Origin: an uncultured Bacteroidales bacterium
GTDB lineage: Bacteria > Bacteroidota > Bacteroidia > Bacteroidales > P3
Assembly: GCA_900318175.1 (NCBI GenBank)
Contig: ONJQ01000008.1
Location: 1-64,000, forward strand
Length of the DNA stretch: 64,000 nucleotides
Reading direction: 5' to 3'
The position numbers and the translations under genes were made by a program. The notes under the pieces are model-generated. The model ran no database searches. It had not been told where the DNA came from and worked only from the letters and a program-made list of their open reading frames with translations. Below, piece after piece: positions 1-7,345 of this stretch (the stretch's first letter is position 1; every line of letters starts with the position of its first letter).

Positions 1-12
1 AAAAGTGAAAAG

Positions 13-57
13 AAGGTTTCTGAGAATCCATTGGAGGATATTCTCACCTGAAACCTT
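13..57 (-). terminator. Putative terminator of the abiE operon
   Basis: Arms AAGGTTTC (13-20) and GAAACCTT (50-57) pair, with a second inner pairing TGAGAAT/ATTCTCA. On the - strand the hairpin is followed by a T-rich stretch, so it fits an intrinsic terminator 47 bases past the toxin stop codon. Confidence 0.5.
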
Positions 58-103
58 TCCTTGCGCATATTGATGCACAAGTAGATAACTATAGACATTA
101 GAT

Positions 104-1165
104 TTACTTCAACGTCATTTGCAAACCCTTGTACAGATAGAAGAACGCCTCGGGGTTAGTCTTCTTTAGTTTGTTAAGCTTGGTGTATTCATACTCCGCG
201 ATTGTCCAATGAGCTATTTCTGCGTTGTGGGAAGGTGTATATTTCTCAATCGTTGGAGACTGTGTCATTAACGAGGCGGCCAGATAGTAGGTCTTGGCGG
301 CAAAAAGGATGGCTTTTTCTATATGGAATGATTCTGAAAAGATGTGGTTGGTCACCTGTTTTATACCTAACAAGAGAGTATCGAAGTCTGTTCCTTTATG
401 GCTGCATCGGAAACAGATGGAGAGAGCATTGTCCATCGTGTCGCTAAGCACATCGTCAACAGAGCAAGACATATTATGGTACAACAATTCTTTTTCAGCT
501 ATTCGACTATAGGTTGAGTTGATGGCGAGCAAATCATTGGCCTTGTCGAAGAGGCGTCCGATGTCATACAACTGCTTGATTATCTCCATCCCGCAGCTGT
601 TGTTGCCTTTCATGTAGGGAATGCCTATGGTTCGTGGTGCAAAGGCAGTCATCTTGTCGGCAAGGAGATTGTTGTAGTCGGGAACCTTTACCATAACATC
701 AGGCGTTTCGGTGTCGATAAAGTCATTGGCGACAGGTTGGTCAAGAAGTACAGTATAAGGATTCTCCTCGAACAGCACGTCGAGTAGTATGGAGGTCTCC
801 TTGTCTTCTACTACTGAGTGGTAGTAGAATTTGTAATGCTTCGCAGGGATGTCGCCCGTTGAGGCACGTTGTTGGCACTCAAAACGGGTGAATCCATTGC
901 TGTCACAGATTGAATGGAGAATAGCGTCGATGTCGTTGTACCGTGGAGACACTATGATGTCAATGTCTATAGAAAGGCGATGCGGCTTTTGAAACATCAG
1001 CATTAGGGCAGTTCCTCCTTTGAAGACAAACAGAAGCGAGGAATTTGCAAGACCTTCGAGCAAAGCTAAAGCCCGGATGGCTTTCTCGACCAGAATGCGG
1101 TCGGCTTTGTTTTCTTTGGATACCTTGCATATCCAATCGTGGGTGAAAGAACTTGGTTTTATCAT
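104..1165 (-). CDS. AbiEii-type nucleotidyltransferase toxin
   Basis: Toxin half of a type IV (AbiE) toxin-antitoxin or abortive-infection pair, 353 aa. The nucleotidyltransferase signature is visible: GGTAL at residues 50-54 followed by RLSIDIDI at 63-70, the two-aspartate metal-binding strand of this fold. AbiEii proteins of this family transfer nucleotides to RNA (tRNA in studied members) and stop growth until neutralised. The gene starts one base after the stop of the upstream antitoxin-like gene, so the two are translated from one message. Family assignment is firm; the actual target is not known from sequence. The stop is followed by a hairpin near the window edge. Confidence 0.85.
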   Translation of the reverse strand: MIKPSSFTHDWICKVSKENKADRILVEKAIRALALLEGLANSSLLFVFKGGTALMLMFQKPHRLSIDIDIIVSPRYNDIDAILHSICDSNGFTRFECQQRASTGDIPAKHYKFYYHSVVEDKETSILLDVLFEENPYTVLLDQPVANDFIDTETPDVMVKVPDYNNLLADKMTAFAPRTIGIPYMKGNNSCGMEIIKQLYDIGRLFDKANDLLAINSTYSRIAEKELLYHNMSCSVDDVLSDTMDNALSICFRCSHKGTDFDTLLLGIKQVTNHIFSESFHIEKAILFAAKTYYLAASLMTQSPTIEKYTPSHNAEIAHWTIAEYEYTKLNKLKKTNPEAFFYLYKGLQMTLK

Positions 1166-1166
1166 C

Positions 1167-1880
1167 TCAATAGTCTATTTCATCAAGTATTTCTTCTATC
1201 ACGGCACGACGGCCACGACGACCGGCATAGCGGAGCATGCGGCTGATATTGACGGCATAGGACGAGCAGGCGTTCTCAAAGATGCGGAGCATCTCTATAT
1301 TTTGGAACGGAAACATTTTGTCCAAGGCGAGATCCACCAGTATCTTCTCTATCGAAGCCATCGGTATGTCTTCCACTGTGATTACAGGGGCGGCTGTAAT
1401 CAGGTTGCGCACAACAATGCAACCGTCATAATATGCGAGTTCCTCGTTGAGGTTGCTGCTGAGGACGGTTTTAGGGTATTTGTCGCGAATAGCATAATAA
1501 ACTGCCTCTCGTGCATCTCGCTCGACATCGACAAAAAACAACTCGGTATTGAGGAGATGATGGACAAATGCATTGACAGCAGAGAAATTCCATTGGCAGT
1601 AATCTGCGAACGGAAACTGCTTGCGCATAATACGGGCTATATCCATTGTTTTACGGAAGATGTCGGGAAAGAAAATCTTTTCTTCCCCAAAACGATAACG
1701 ACCGTGGCCGATTCTATGCAGGATTCCTTTGTCTATTAATGAATGAATACGCCATTTGACGGTTGAAAACGGGATGTCTGGAGAAAAACTGCAGTAGAAA
1801 TCATCAATATCTCTTATTGTGATTTCTGTTTTGTTTCCCAGTGCATTACGCATCTCCTCTATATGTAAATTATCATACAT
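1167..1880 (-). CDS. AbiEi-like antitoxin / winged-helix regulator
   Basis: Partner of the downstream AbiEii toxin, 237 aa from the ATG at 1880. That start is chosen because a TATCTTTG promoter box lies at 1908-1901, only about 20 bases upstream; the frame stays open to 2060 but that part would lie upstream of transcription. The N-terminal ~60 residues look like a winged helix (an RDIDDFY helix followed by VKWRIHSLIDKGIL and a GRYR wing), as in AbiEi antitoxins, which autorepress their operon. The remainder resembles the C-terminal antitoxin domain of this family. Operon position, order and size agree with AbiE modules. Confidence 0.75.
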   Translation of the reverse strand: MYDNLHIEEMRNALGNKTEITIRDIDDFYCSFSPDIPFSTVKWRIHSLIDKGILHRIGHGRYRFGEEKIFFPDIFRKTMDIARIMRKQFPFADYCQWNFSAVNAFVHHLLNTELFFVDVERDAREAVYYAIRDKYPKTVLSSNLNEELAYYDGCIVVRNLITAAPVITVEDIPMASIEKILVDLALDKMFPFQNIEMLRIFENACSSYAVNISRMLRYAGRRGRRAVIEEILDEIDY

Positions 1881-1900
1881 TATCGTTATATTTGACGATG

Positions 1901-1908
1901 CAAAGATA
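1901..1908 (-). promoter_or_regulatory. Bacteroidota -7 promoter box for abiE
   Basis: On the - strand this reads TATCTTTG, matching TAnnTTTG. It lies 20 bases upstream of the antitoxin ATG at 1880 in an AT-rich stretch. Confidence 0.65.
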
Positions 1909-2133
1909 CGCAAATTTTTGTCAATAGAAAGAAAAAAATGACAAAAGTTTGAATAATAATTTGTGAGGGTGCTACGCGCTACGGTGCTACGGTTGGGGTT
2001 GAGAATGGGTGGTTGGGAACTGTAGCAAGTGTAGCGCGGAACTTTTCTTTTTTTGAACACGAATTGCCATTAATTCATGGTTTTTATTATGATAATTCTT
2101 GTTATGAAGGTGCTTTCATGCTGTTATCATGTC

Positions 2134-2218
2134 GCGTCCCTGTCGGGACGCACTCCATTGCCACAGATAATCACCGCACTACGTACGGTGTTACTCATAT
2201 CTCACCCCTTCGGGGTGA
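2134..2218. repeat. Three successive REP-like hairpins
   Basis: Three GC-rich palindromes sit within 85 bases of noncoding DNA: GCGTCCC/GGGACGC (2134-2151), CACCG/CGGTG (2172-2190) and TCACCCC/GGGGTGA (2202-2218). Spacing and form resemble REP/BIME-type intergenic palindromes. No transposase of the REP type is visible in the window. Confidence 0.55.
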
Positions 2219-2284
2219 TTGTTGTGTTGCCAATTTTATGAGGGAATAAATATATATATGTACGCCATTTTTATGAGGGAATAC

Positions 2285-2512
2285 CGTGCCAGGGTTCACC
2301 GAAGGAACCAAAAAAATGAGAATTGAAAGAGAGGTTGCCGAGGAGCCAATACAAATTGAAAATTGAAAAAAGTGTTAGCCGAGGGACCATTACAAATTGA
2401 AAAGTGAAAAGTGAAAAATGGTTTCGCCGAGGGACCAATACAAAGTGAAAAGTGGAAATTGAAAAGAGTGTTCGTCGAGAGGACGAAGAACCATCGAAGC
2501 CCCCACGACATC
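2285..2512. repeat. Imperfect A-rich tandem repeat block
   Basis: About four degenerate units of 41-48 bases, each with a GAAAATTGAAAAGTG-like A-rich part and a GCCGAGGGACCAATAC-like part (for example near 2330, 2370, 2420 and 2465). The stretch is open in one - strand frame but the translation is low complexity, so it is treated as noncoding. With the hairpins upstream it fills the gap between 1881 and 2518. Confidence 0.5.
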
Positions 2513-2518
2513 GGAAAA

Positions 2519-2830
2519 TCACCGTTCTAAGCAGAATGTTTCTCCTGTTCGACAAAACTTTATGGCTATCCCCCTGTTCTTAAAACTCTTTTCAATGGCT
2601 TGCCGCTTGGTGTCGTTCTTGGGACAAGTTTTTGAAAATACAGCAAAAGCCATTCTTTTTGCTCCACTGAGACGAGGCGGCAATCTGTCCATAGTGTCTT
2701 TCAACTGCTCAACCGCCTTGCCTGAATCGCCACCTTTCAACTCGACGAAATATTGGTCAGCATATTCCTCACTTTCTAACAAATTATCGCATTTGGAACC
2801 ATCAGCTGCTGTAAAGACACAACCATCCAC
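2519..2830 (-). CDS. PD-(D/E)xK-like nuclease fragment, 5'-truncated
   Basis: 103 aa from a GTG at 2830. The visible pattern is VDGC, then KCDNLL, then YFVELKGGD with AVEQL after it, the layout of a family of small proteins that carry an E-x-K nuclease-like core (FVELKG). The frame is open further upstream (reading into 2900 and beyond) but offers no ATG, and upstream sequence overlaps the start of the DUF4391 frame on the other strand. This suggests loss of the original N-terminus at a recombination joint near 2830-2860. Enzyme activity is inference; it may be a remnant. The hydrophilic C-terminus looks intact. Confidence 0.5.
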   Translation of the reverse strand: MDGCVFTAADGSKCDNLLESEEYADQYFVELKGGDSGKAVEQLKDTMDRLPPRLSGAKRMAFAVFSKTCPKNDTKRQAIEKSFKNRGIAIKFCRTGETFCLER

Positions 2831-3409
2831 TTGAATGGCACGATAGGTGTTTTGTGCAGGATTCTCACCAAGGCAGAGCGCGACCGTTTCGATGCAGACA
2901 TCAGCCGTATAGTGTTGGTGGCCCGTGTGTCTCCCGCCAACGTCCCAGCATTGTCCGAAGGCAACAAGGTAAAAGGCTTCTATGTGCTACAGGTGGATTT
3001 GAAGCATAGAGATTATGACACAAAGAACATCCTGTTGCTGCAAAAGTTGATCCCACAGAATATCGTTTTTGCACTGATTTACGATGGTCAGACGCAGTTT
3101 TGTATCTTCCACACCCGGCTTCAACAGTCGGCATGGATGCCATCAGACGACGCTGTTATCCCTCTACAAGGTTTGAATCTCGATGATGTCTGGAACATTA
3201 TTGTGGCTAGCATTGGGGACCTCGATGCCACATCGGGAGAAACCATCGAACAGCAGATAATCAACCGAGAACAGAAAGAGAAGCTGCTCCGACAGATAGA
3301 AGCACTCGAAAAGAAATGTCGATTGGAGAAACAGACGCACAAGAAATATGAATTGCACCAAGAACTTATAAAACTGAAACAAATATTAAGCATGTTTGAA
3401 CATGCTTAA
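2831..3409 (+). CDS. DUF4391-type protein, N-terminus probably lost
   Basis: 192 aa. From about residue 10 (ILTKAERDRFDADISRI) to the coiled, charged C-terminus it resembles DUF4391 proteins, which in many genomes sit beside helicases and methyltransferases of defence systems. Family members normally have about 25-30 residues before this point; here they are missing and the frame starts exactly where the divergent nuclease-like gene starts. The last codons run into a 10-bp perfect palindrome (3385-3410). No helicase or methyltransferase is nearby, so this looks like a stranded fragment of a defence cassette. Function unknown. Confidence 0.55.
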   Translation: MNGTIGVLCRILTKAERDRFDADISRIVLVARVSPANVPALSEGNKVKGFYVLQVDLKHRDYDTKNILLLQKLIPQNIVFALIYDGQTQFCIFHTRLQQSAWMPSDDAVIPLQGLNLDDVWNIIVASIGDLDATSGETIEQQIINREQKEKLLRQIEALEKKCRLEKQTHKKYELHQELIKLKQILSMFEHA

Positions 3410-3410
3410 T
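3385..3410. repeat. Palindrome at the end of the DUF4391 gene
   Basis: ATTAAGCATG (3385-3394) and CATGCTTAAT (3401-3410) are perfect inverted arms around a 6-base loop. The same AATATTAAGCAT motif recurs as a second palindrome at 3538-3571. Confidence 0.6.
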
Positions 3411-3537
3411 CTAATTATTTACCATAATGCATTTAGAATAAGTTTGTTGCACATATATTCTAATTTTAAAATTGTGATTTAGATTGGTGATTATCACGAA
3501 TGGATATTATAAATCAAGTACAATTTACCCATCTGAC

Positions 3538-3571
3538 AAATATTAAGCATATAGAAATGTGCTTAATATTT
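3538..3571. repeat. Second copy of the ATTAAGCA palindrome
   Basis: AAATATTAAGCA (3538-3549) pairs with TGCTTAATATTT (3560-3571), 12 bp. It lies just upstream of the -33 element of the ATPase promoter, so it could act as terminator for upstream transcription or as an operator. Confidence 0.5.
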
Positions 3572-3578
3572 AAAAAAG

Positions 3579-3608
3579 TTGCATATTAGAAATTTTTTCG
3601 TATATTTG
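3579..3608 (+). promoter_or_regulatory. Promoter of the DUF4143 ATPase gene
   Basis: TTG at 3579-3581, 19 bases, then TATATTTG at 3601-3608: full Bacteroidota -33/-7 spacing. The ATG follows at 3627. Confidence 0.75.
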
Positions 3609-3626
3609 TAGGCTAAAATATACAAT

Positions 3627-5087
3627 ATGCTAAGTAGTGAATTAATTGAGAAACAGATTATAGGGCGGCTCCGCGTTGATAATCCATGGTGGACAGAAAA
3701 CGAGATTCCAAGGTATTATTCCGATATGCATCCTCGTTTATATCTCGACATCTTCTATCCTCTTGTAGTTGATACCGAGATACGTCGAGCAATTATCCTG
3801 ATGGGCCCGCGGCGCGTTGGCAAGACAGTCATGTTGTACCATACCATTCAAAAACTAATTGCCGACGGTGTATCTCCACGGAACATCATCTATATATCTG
3901 TAGAGACGCCTATCTACAACAAGATATTGTTGGAACACTTGTTCAACCTTGCCAAGCAGGCTTTAGGGAAAGCTGATAGCAGAGAACAATTCTTTGTGTT
4001 TTTCGACGAGATACAATATTTGAAAGACTGGGAGATAAACCTGAAATCCCTGGTGGACACTTACCGCAACATAAAATTCATAGCCTCGGGCTCTGCTGCT
4101 GCAGAACTAAAGAAAAGAAGCAATGAAAGCGGTGCAGGCCGCTTCACCGATTTCAACCTTCCGCCACTTACGTTCTATGAATACGTACACCTGAAAGATT
4201 ATGGCCAACTGATGCATCCAGTCATGATGGAATGGTATTCAGGACAAATCCCTTGCAGCACAACTATTGACATCGCAAAGCTCAATAAGCTTTTTATCGA
4301 CTATATCAACTATGGTGGTTACCCTGAGGTGGTGTTCTCTGAACGCATACAAGAAAACCCCGGCCAATTCATCCGGCACGATATTATCGACAAGGTTCTT
4401 CTACGAGATTTGCCGAGTCTGTATGGAATCACCGATGTGCAGGAGTTGAACTCCTTGTTCACTATGATTGCTTATCACTCTGGCTCCCAGTTCTCATTTG
4501 AAGGATTGTCTCGCGATTCCGGTGTGAAGAAGGAGACGCTTCGCAAATATATACAATATCTGGAAGCAGCATTCTTGGTAAAAAAGATTCGCAGGGCAGA
4601 CGATACGGCCAAGGCGTACAAACGGGAGATGTTGTTCAAGCTATACCTGACCAATCCCTCGTTGCGCTGTGCTCTCTTCCAACCCATCGACGAGAACGAC
4701 GATGCCTTGGGAAACATGGTTGAAACAGCTGTCTACGCCCAATGGATTCCGCGTGACGCAAATATCGCTTATGCCAACTGGAACGAAGGAAATAAAAAGC
4801 AGGGTGAGGTGGATATTGTCGGCATCAACGAAGCAAGACAGAAACCTGATTGGGCTGTCGAGGTGAAGTGGACTGACAAGCCTTTTGCAAATCCCTCATC
4901 GGAATTGAAATCGTTGGAAACATTCATGAAAACCAACGGCCTCACCCACGCACTTGTCACCACCATATCGGAGACAGGCAAAAAAGAAATGCCGTATGGC
5001 TGCCTACAGTTTATGCCTGTGGCCTGCTATGCCTATACGGTTGGCGAAAACACATTGAAAGCAACAAAGATGACTTATGGATTGTAA
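3627..5087 (+). CDS. AAA ATPase with DUF4143 domain
   Basis: 486 aa. Walker A GPRRVGKT at residues 60-67 and Walker B FVFFDEIQ at 123-130 identify an AAA_14-type P-loop ATPase. The C-terminal part matches DUF4143, ending in GEVDIVG and AVEVKW, an archaeal-Holliday-junction-resolvase-like nuclease pattern. Such proteins are very common in Bacteroidales, often as strain-variable accessory genes, and their cellular role is not established. The gene is alone, with its own consensus promoter just upstream. Length is normal for the family and no key motif is missing. Confidence 0.85.
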   Translation: MLSSELIEKQIIGRLRVDNPWWTENEIPRYYSDMHPRLYLDIFYPLVVDTEIRRAIILMGPRRVGKTVMLYHTIQKLIADGVSPRNIIYISVETPIYNKILLEHLFNLAKQALGKADSREQFFVFFDEIQYLKDWEINLKSLVDTYRNIKFIASGSAAAELKKRSNESGAGRFTDFNLPPLTFYEYVHLKDYGQLMHPVMMEWYSGQIPCSTTIDIAKLNKLFIDYINYGGYPEVVFSERIQENPGQFIRHDIIDKVLLRDLPSLYGITDVQELNSLFTMIAYHSGSQFSFEGLSRDSGVKKETLRKYIQYLEAAFLVKKIRRADDTAKAYKREMLFKLYLTNPSLRCALFQPIDENDDALGNMVETAVYAQWIPRDANIAYANWNEGNKKQGEVDIVGINEARQKPDWAVEVKWTDKPFANPSSELKSLETFMKTNGLTHALVTTISETGKKEMPYGCLQFMPVACYAYTVGENTLKATKMTYGL

Positions 5088-5234
5088 AAATGTAGATACC
5101 TAAAATGTAGACCTCATCCTAGAAGATGCAGGACAAACCCGTGAAGGATGGAATCGTCGTAAGACTATAGACAAAGGAATGTCGGTAAGGTAGCGTTTTT
5201 GGATGATGAGTGTATCTATGTCGGAGTTTTTTTG

Positions 5235-5242
5235 TATTTTTG
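5235..5242 (+). promoter_or_regulatory. -7 box upstream of the DUF2200 gene
   Basis: TATTTTTG at 5235-5242, 18 bases before the ATG at 5261. No good TTG at the usual distance. Confidence 0.55.
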
Positions 5243-5260
5243 CAGCAAAATTAGATTGCT

Positions 5261-5596
5261 ATGGATGTGTTTGAAATGAAGTTTGCTAAGGTGTACCCTA
5301 TGCTCATTGCCAAGGCTGAGCGGAAGGGCCGGACGGCTGACGAGGTGTATGAGGTGACAGGTTGGCTGACGGGATACACAAAGGAGAATTTATTGGAGTT
5401 GCTGCAAGGCGATTCCACCTACGGTGAGTTCTTAGACAGGGCTCCGAGGATGAATCCCGATCGGCTGAATGTGAAGGGCAAGATATGCGGTGTCCGCATT
5501 GAGGAAATAGCAGACCCGCGGATGCGGGACCTCCGCATCCTTGACAAGCTGGTGGACGACCTGGCCAAGGGGAAACCGGCGAACCGCCGGGGGTAA
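5261..5596 (+). CDS. DUF2200 family protein
   Basis: 111 aa, single domain matching DUF2200: MKFAKVYPMLIAKAERKGRTADEV at the start (here quoted as key blocks KVYPML and KAERKGRT), then VTGWLTGY and CGVRIEEI, ending in a basic tail. The family is small, cytosolic and uncharacterised. It has a -7 box immediately upstream and is followed by a noncoding block of GGTAATAATTGGGCG repeats, which overlaps the last codons. Assignment to the family is confident; no function can be given. Confidence 0.8.
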   Translation: MDVFEMKFAKVYPMLIAKAERKGRTADEVYEVTGWLTGYTKENLLELLQGDSTYGEFLDRAPRMNPDRLNVKGKICGVRIEEIADPRMRDLRILDKLVDDLAKGKPANRRG

Positions 5597-5670
5597 TAAT
5601 TGGGCGTACCGCCCAGGCGAACCGCCTGTGGTAATAATTGGGCGAATTGCTGGGGATAATAATAGCCGAA
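5578..5670. repeat. Short GGTAATAATTGGGCG repeat block
   Basis: The sequence GGTAATAATTGGGCG occurs at 5594-5608 and 5630-5644 with a degenerate third copy at 5656, separated by GCGAACCGCC-type stretches. It starts within the last codons of the DUF2200 gene. Confidence 0.5.
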
Positions 5671-5842
5671 CCACTTAACGTGCTATATGGGAACGGATGA
5701 ATTCATTTTGCAGTTTTTCGACTTTGTCGAGGAGCATGACGGGGAGGTTTGCTTTACTGGCCCAGAACTGTTTTTTGGGAATAATTGATGATGTATGGGG
5801 AAATGACGGGAAGTTTGAGGGATGGAAGACGGAAAAAAGTTG

Positions 5843-5850
5843 TATCTTTG
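5843..5850 (+). promoter_or_regulatory. -7 box upstream of the VanX-like gene
   Basis: TATCTTTG at 5843-5850 in the gap before the lipoprotein gene, giving a leader of about 100 bases to the ATG at 5957. Confidence 0.5.
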
Positions 5851-5956
5851 CATTGTGACAGAATTGGAGAGGATTGTATGGCATGGTTGATTTACAGTAT
5901 AGTTAGGCAGAATGCCTTGGAATAGATGTGGTGTAATTGATTAATAAACAAGATAT

Positions 5957-6712
5957 ATGAAGAAGTCAAGATTGTGGATGTTTGCCGCCATCCTTTTATT
6001 TTGCGGTCTGACAGTCTCCTCATGCAAGAAGGCCGAGCATACAGTTCCCATCGAGGCGGACGCTACTGATTTTGCCGTTATCACCGACGTGGTGCCCGAT
6101 GCAATACTGGAGATCAGGTACTACAGCACGTACAATTTTGTGGGTGCCCGCGTGGACGGCTATTTGGAGCCGGTGGCATTGATGACGAAAAAGGCCGCCG
6201 ACAGCCTCCGCGCCGTGAGCGACGACCTGAAGCAGCAGGGCTACCGCCTGAAGATTTACGACGCCTACCGTCCGCAGATGGCTGTGAGCCATTTTGTGCG
6301 CTGGGCTGAGGACCTGAGCGACACGGCAATGAAGCCCTACTTCTACCCCAATGTGGACAAGTCGCTGCTGTTTAAGGAGGGATACATTGCCGAGAAGAGC
6401 GGCCACTCGCGCGGCTCGACGGTGGACCTGACGATTGTGGACATGGCCACGGGCAAAGAGGTGGACATGGGCGGCGTGTTCGACTGGTTCGGCATGGAGA
6501 GCCACCCGGACTGCGGCGGCAACCCGGAAACGATGGAGTACAGACCCAACGACACCATCACTGCCACGCAGTTTGAGAACCGCATGATACTGCGCCAGGC
6601 CATGATGCGCCACGGCTTCAAGCCGCTGCCTGAGGAGTGGTGGCACTTCACGCTGGAAAACGAGCCTTTCCCCGACACCTACTTCACCTTCCCAGTGAAG
6701 CGCAACCTGTGA
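5957..6712 (+). CDS. D-Ala-D-Ala dipeptidase lipoprotein (VanX/DdpX type)
   Basis: 251 aa, peptidase family M15D. A lipoprotein signal peptide ends at SSC (Cys23), placing the enzyme on the periplasmic side or outer membrane. Catalytic and zinc blocks are visible: SGHSRGSTVDL at about 148-158 (His and Asp ligands) and EWWHF near 226 (catalytic Glu, third His). Family members cleave D-Ala-D-Ala; chromosomal copies recycle peptidoglycan dipeptides, whereas VanX gives glycopeptide resistance only beside vanH and vanA. No such genes are here, so recycling or salvage is the likelier role. It stands alone, about 280 bases before the next gene. Confidence 0.88.
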   Translation: MKKSRLWMFAAILLFCGLTVSSCKKAEHTVPIEADATDFAVITDVVPDAILEIRYYSTYNFVGARVDGYLEPVALMTKKAADSLRAVSDDLKQQGYRLKIYDAYRPQMAVSHFVRWAEDLSDTAMKPYFYPNVDKSLLFKEGYIAEKSGHSRGSTVDLTIVDMATGKEVDMGGVFDWFGMESHPDCGGNPETMEYRPNDTITATQFENRMILRQAMMRHGFKPLPEEWWHFTLENEPFPDTYFTFPVKRNL

Positions 6713-6992
6713 TTGGGAACCACACCGCGTGGAAGAATTAGTGAATGAGCTGATGCTTTGAGAACGCGTGTACCCGACACGTTGAGTGTATTTGCTTGAT
6801 ACACCACACACTATAAATGCGGGTTATTGAGAGTTTGACTCTCCGAGACAACTTATAGAAGTGCCCTGAAAACGAATTAATAGAACCCTCTTCAAGAGAT
6901 TCACGAATTCTTTCATGAAGGTATTACTGCTTACACAATAAAAGTGGCGAAAAGCCGTTATCAAGGATGTAACATAAATCAAGAAAGCCATT

Positions 6993-7313
6993 ATGATTAT
7001 CACTACTACTCCGACCGTTGAAGGTCATCAGATTGTGGAATATCACGGTGTCGTATTCGGCGAGGTGATTACAGGCATCAACTTTGTGAAGGATTTCTTT
7101 GCCGGAATCCGCAATGTTGTGGGTGGGCGCTCGGGCTCGTATGAGAAGGAGCTGACCAATGCCCGCACGGCAGCTCTGTCAGAGATGGAGCAGAGAGCAC
7201 AGCGGATGGGCGCCAACGCCGTTGTGGGCGTCGATGTGGACTATGAGGTGATGGGGTCGGACAATGGGATGATGATGGTGTCCGCCACTGGTACGGCAGT
7301 AACTATCAGATAA
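6993..7313 (+). CDS. YbjQ/UPF0145 family protein
   Basis: 106 aa, whole length matches the YbjQ (DUF74) family: TTPTVEG at the N-terminus, [14 protein letters not shown] in the middle and a [13 protein letters not shown] block, ending with a GTAVTI strand. Family members form pentamers and are listed as heavy-metal-binding-like, though function is unproven. It ends 32 bases before the first M20 peptidase and may share its transcript. Small, complete, no unusual features. Confidence 0.88.
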   Translation: MIITTTPTVEGHQIVEYHGVVFGEVITGINFVKDFFAGIRNVVGGRSGSYEKELTNARTAALSEMEQRAQRMGANAVVGVDVDYEVMGSDNGMMMVSATGTAVTIR

Positions 7314-7345
7314 TAGATAAAAGAATTTGAATTAGTGAGTATTAA

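Noticed and set aside
2271-2555. 94-codon - strand frame across the A-rich repeat block
   Set aside because: The translation is only the repeat unit (TFHFVLVPR-like) and low complexity; more likely noncoding repeat.
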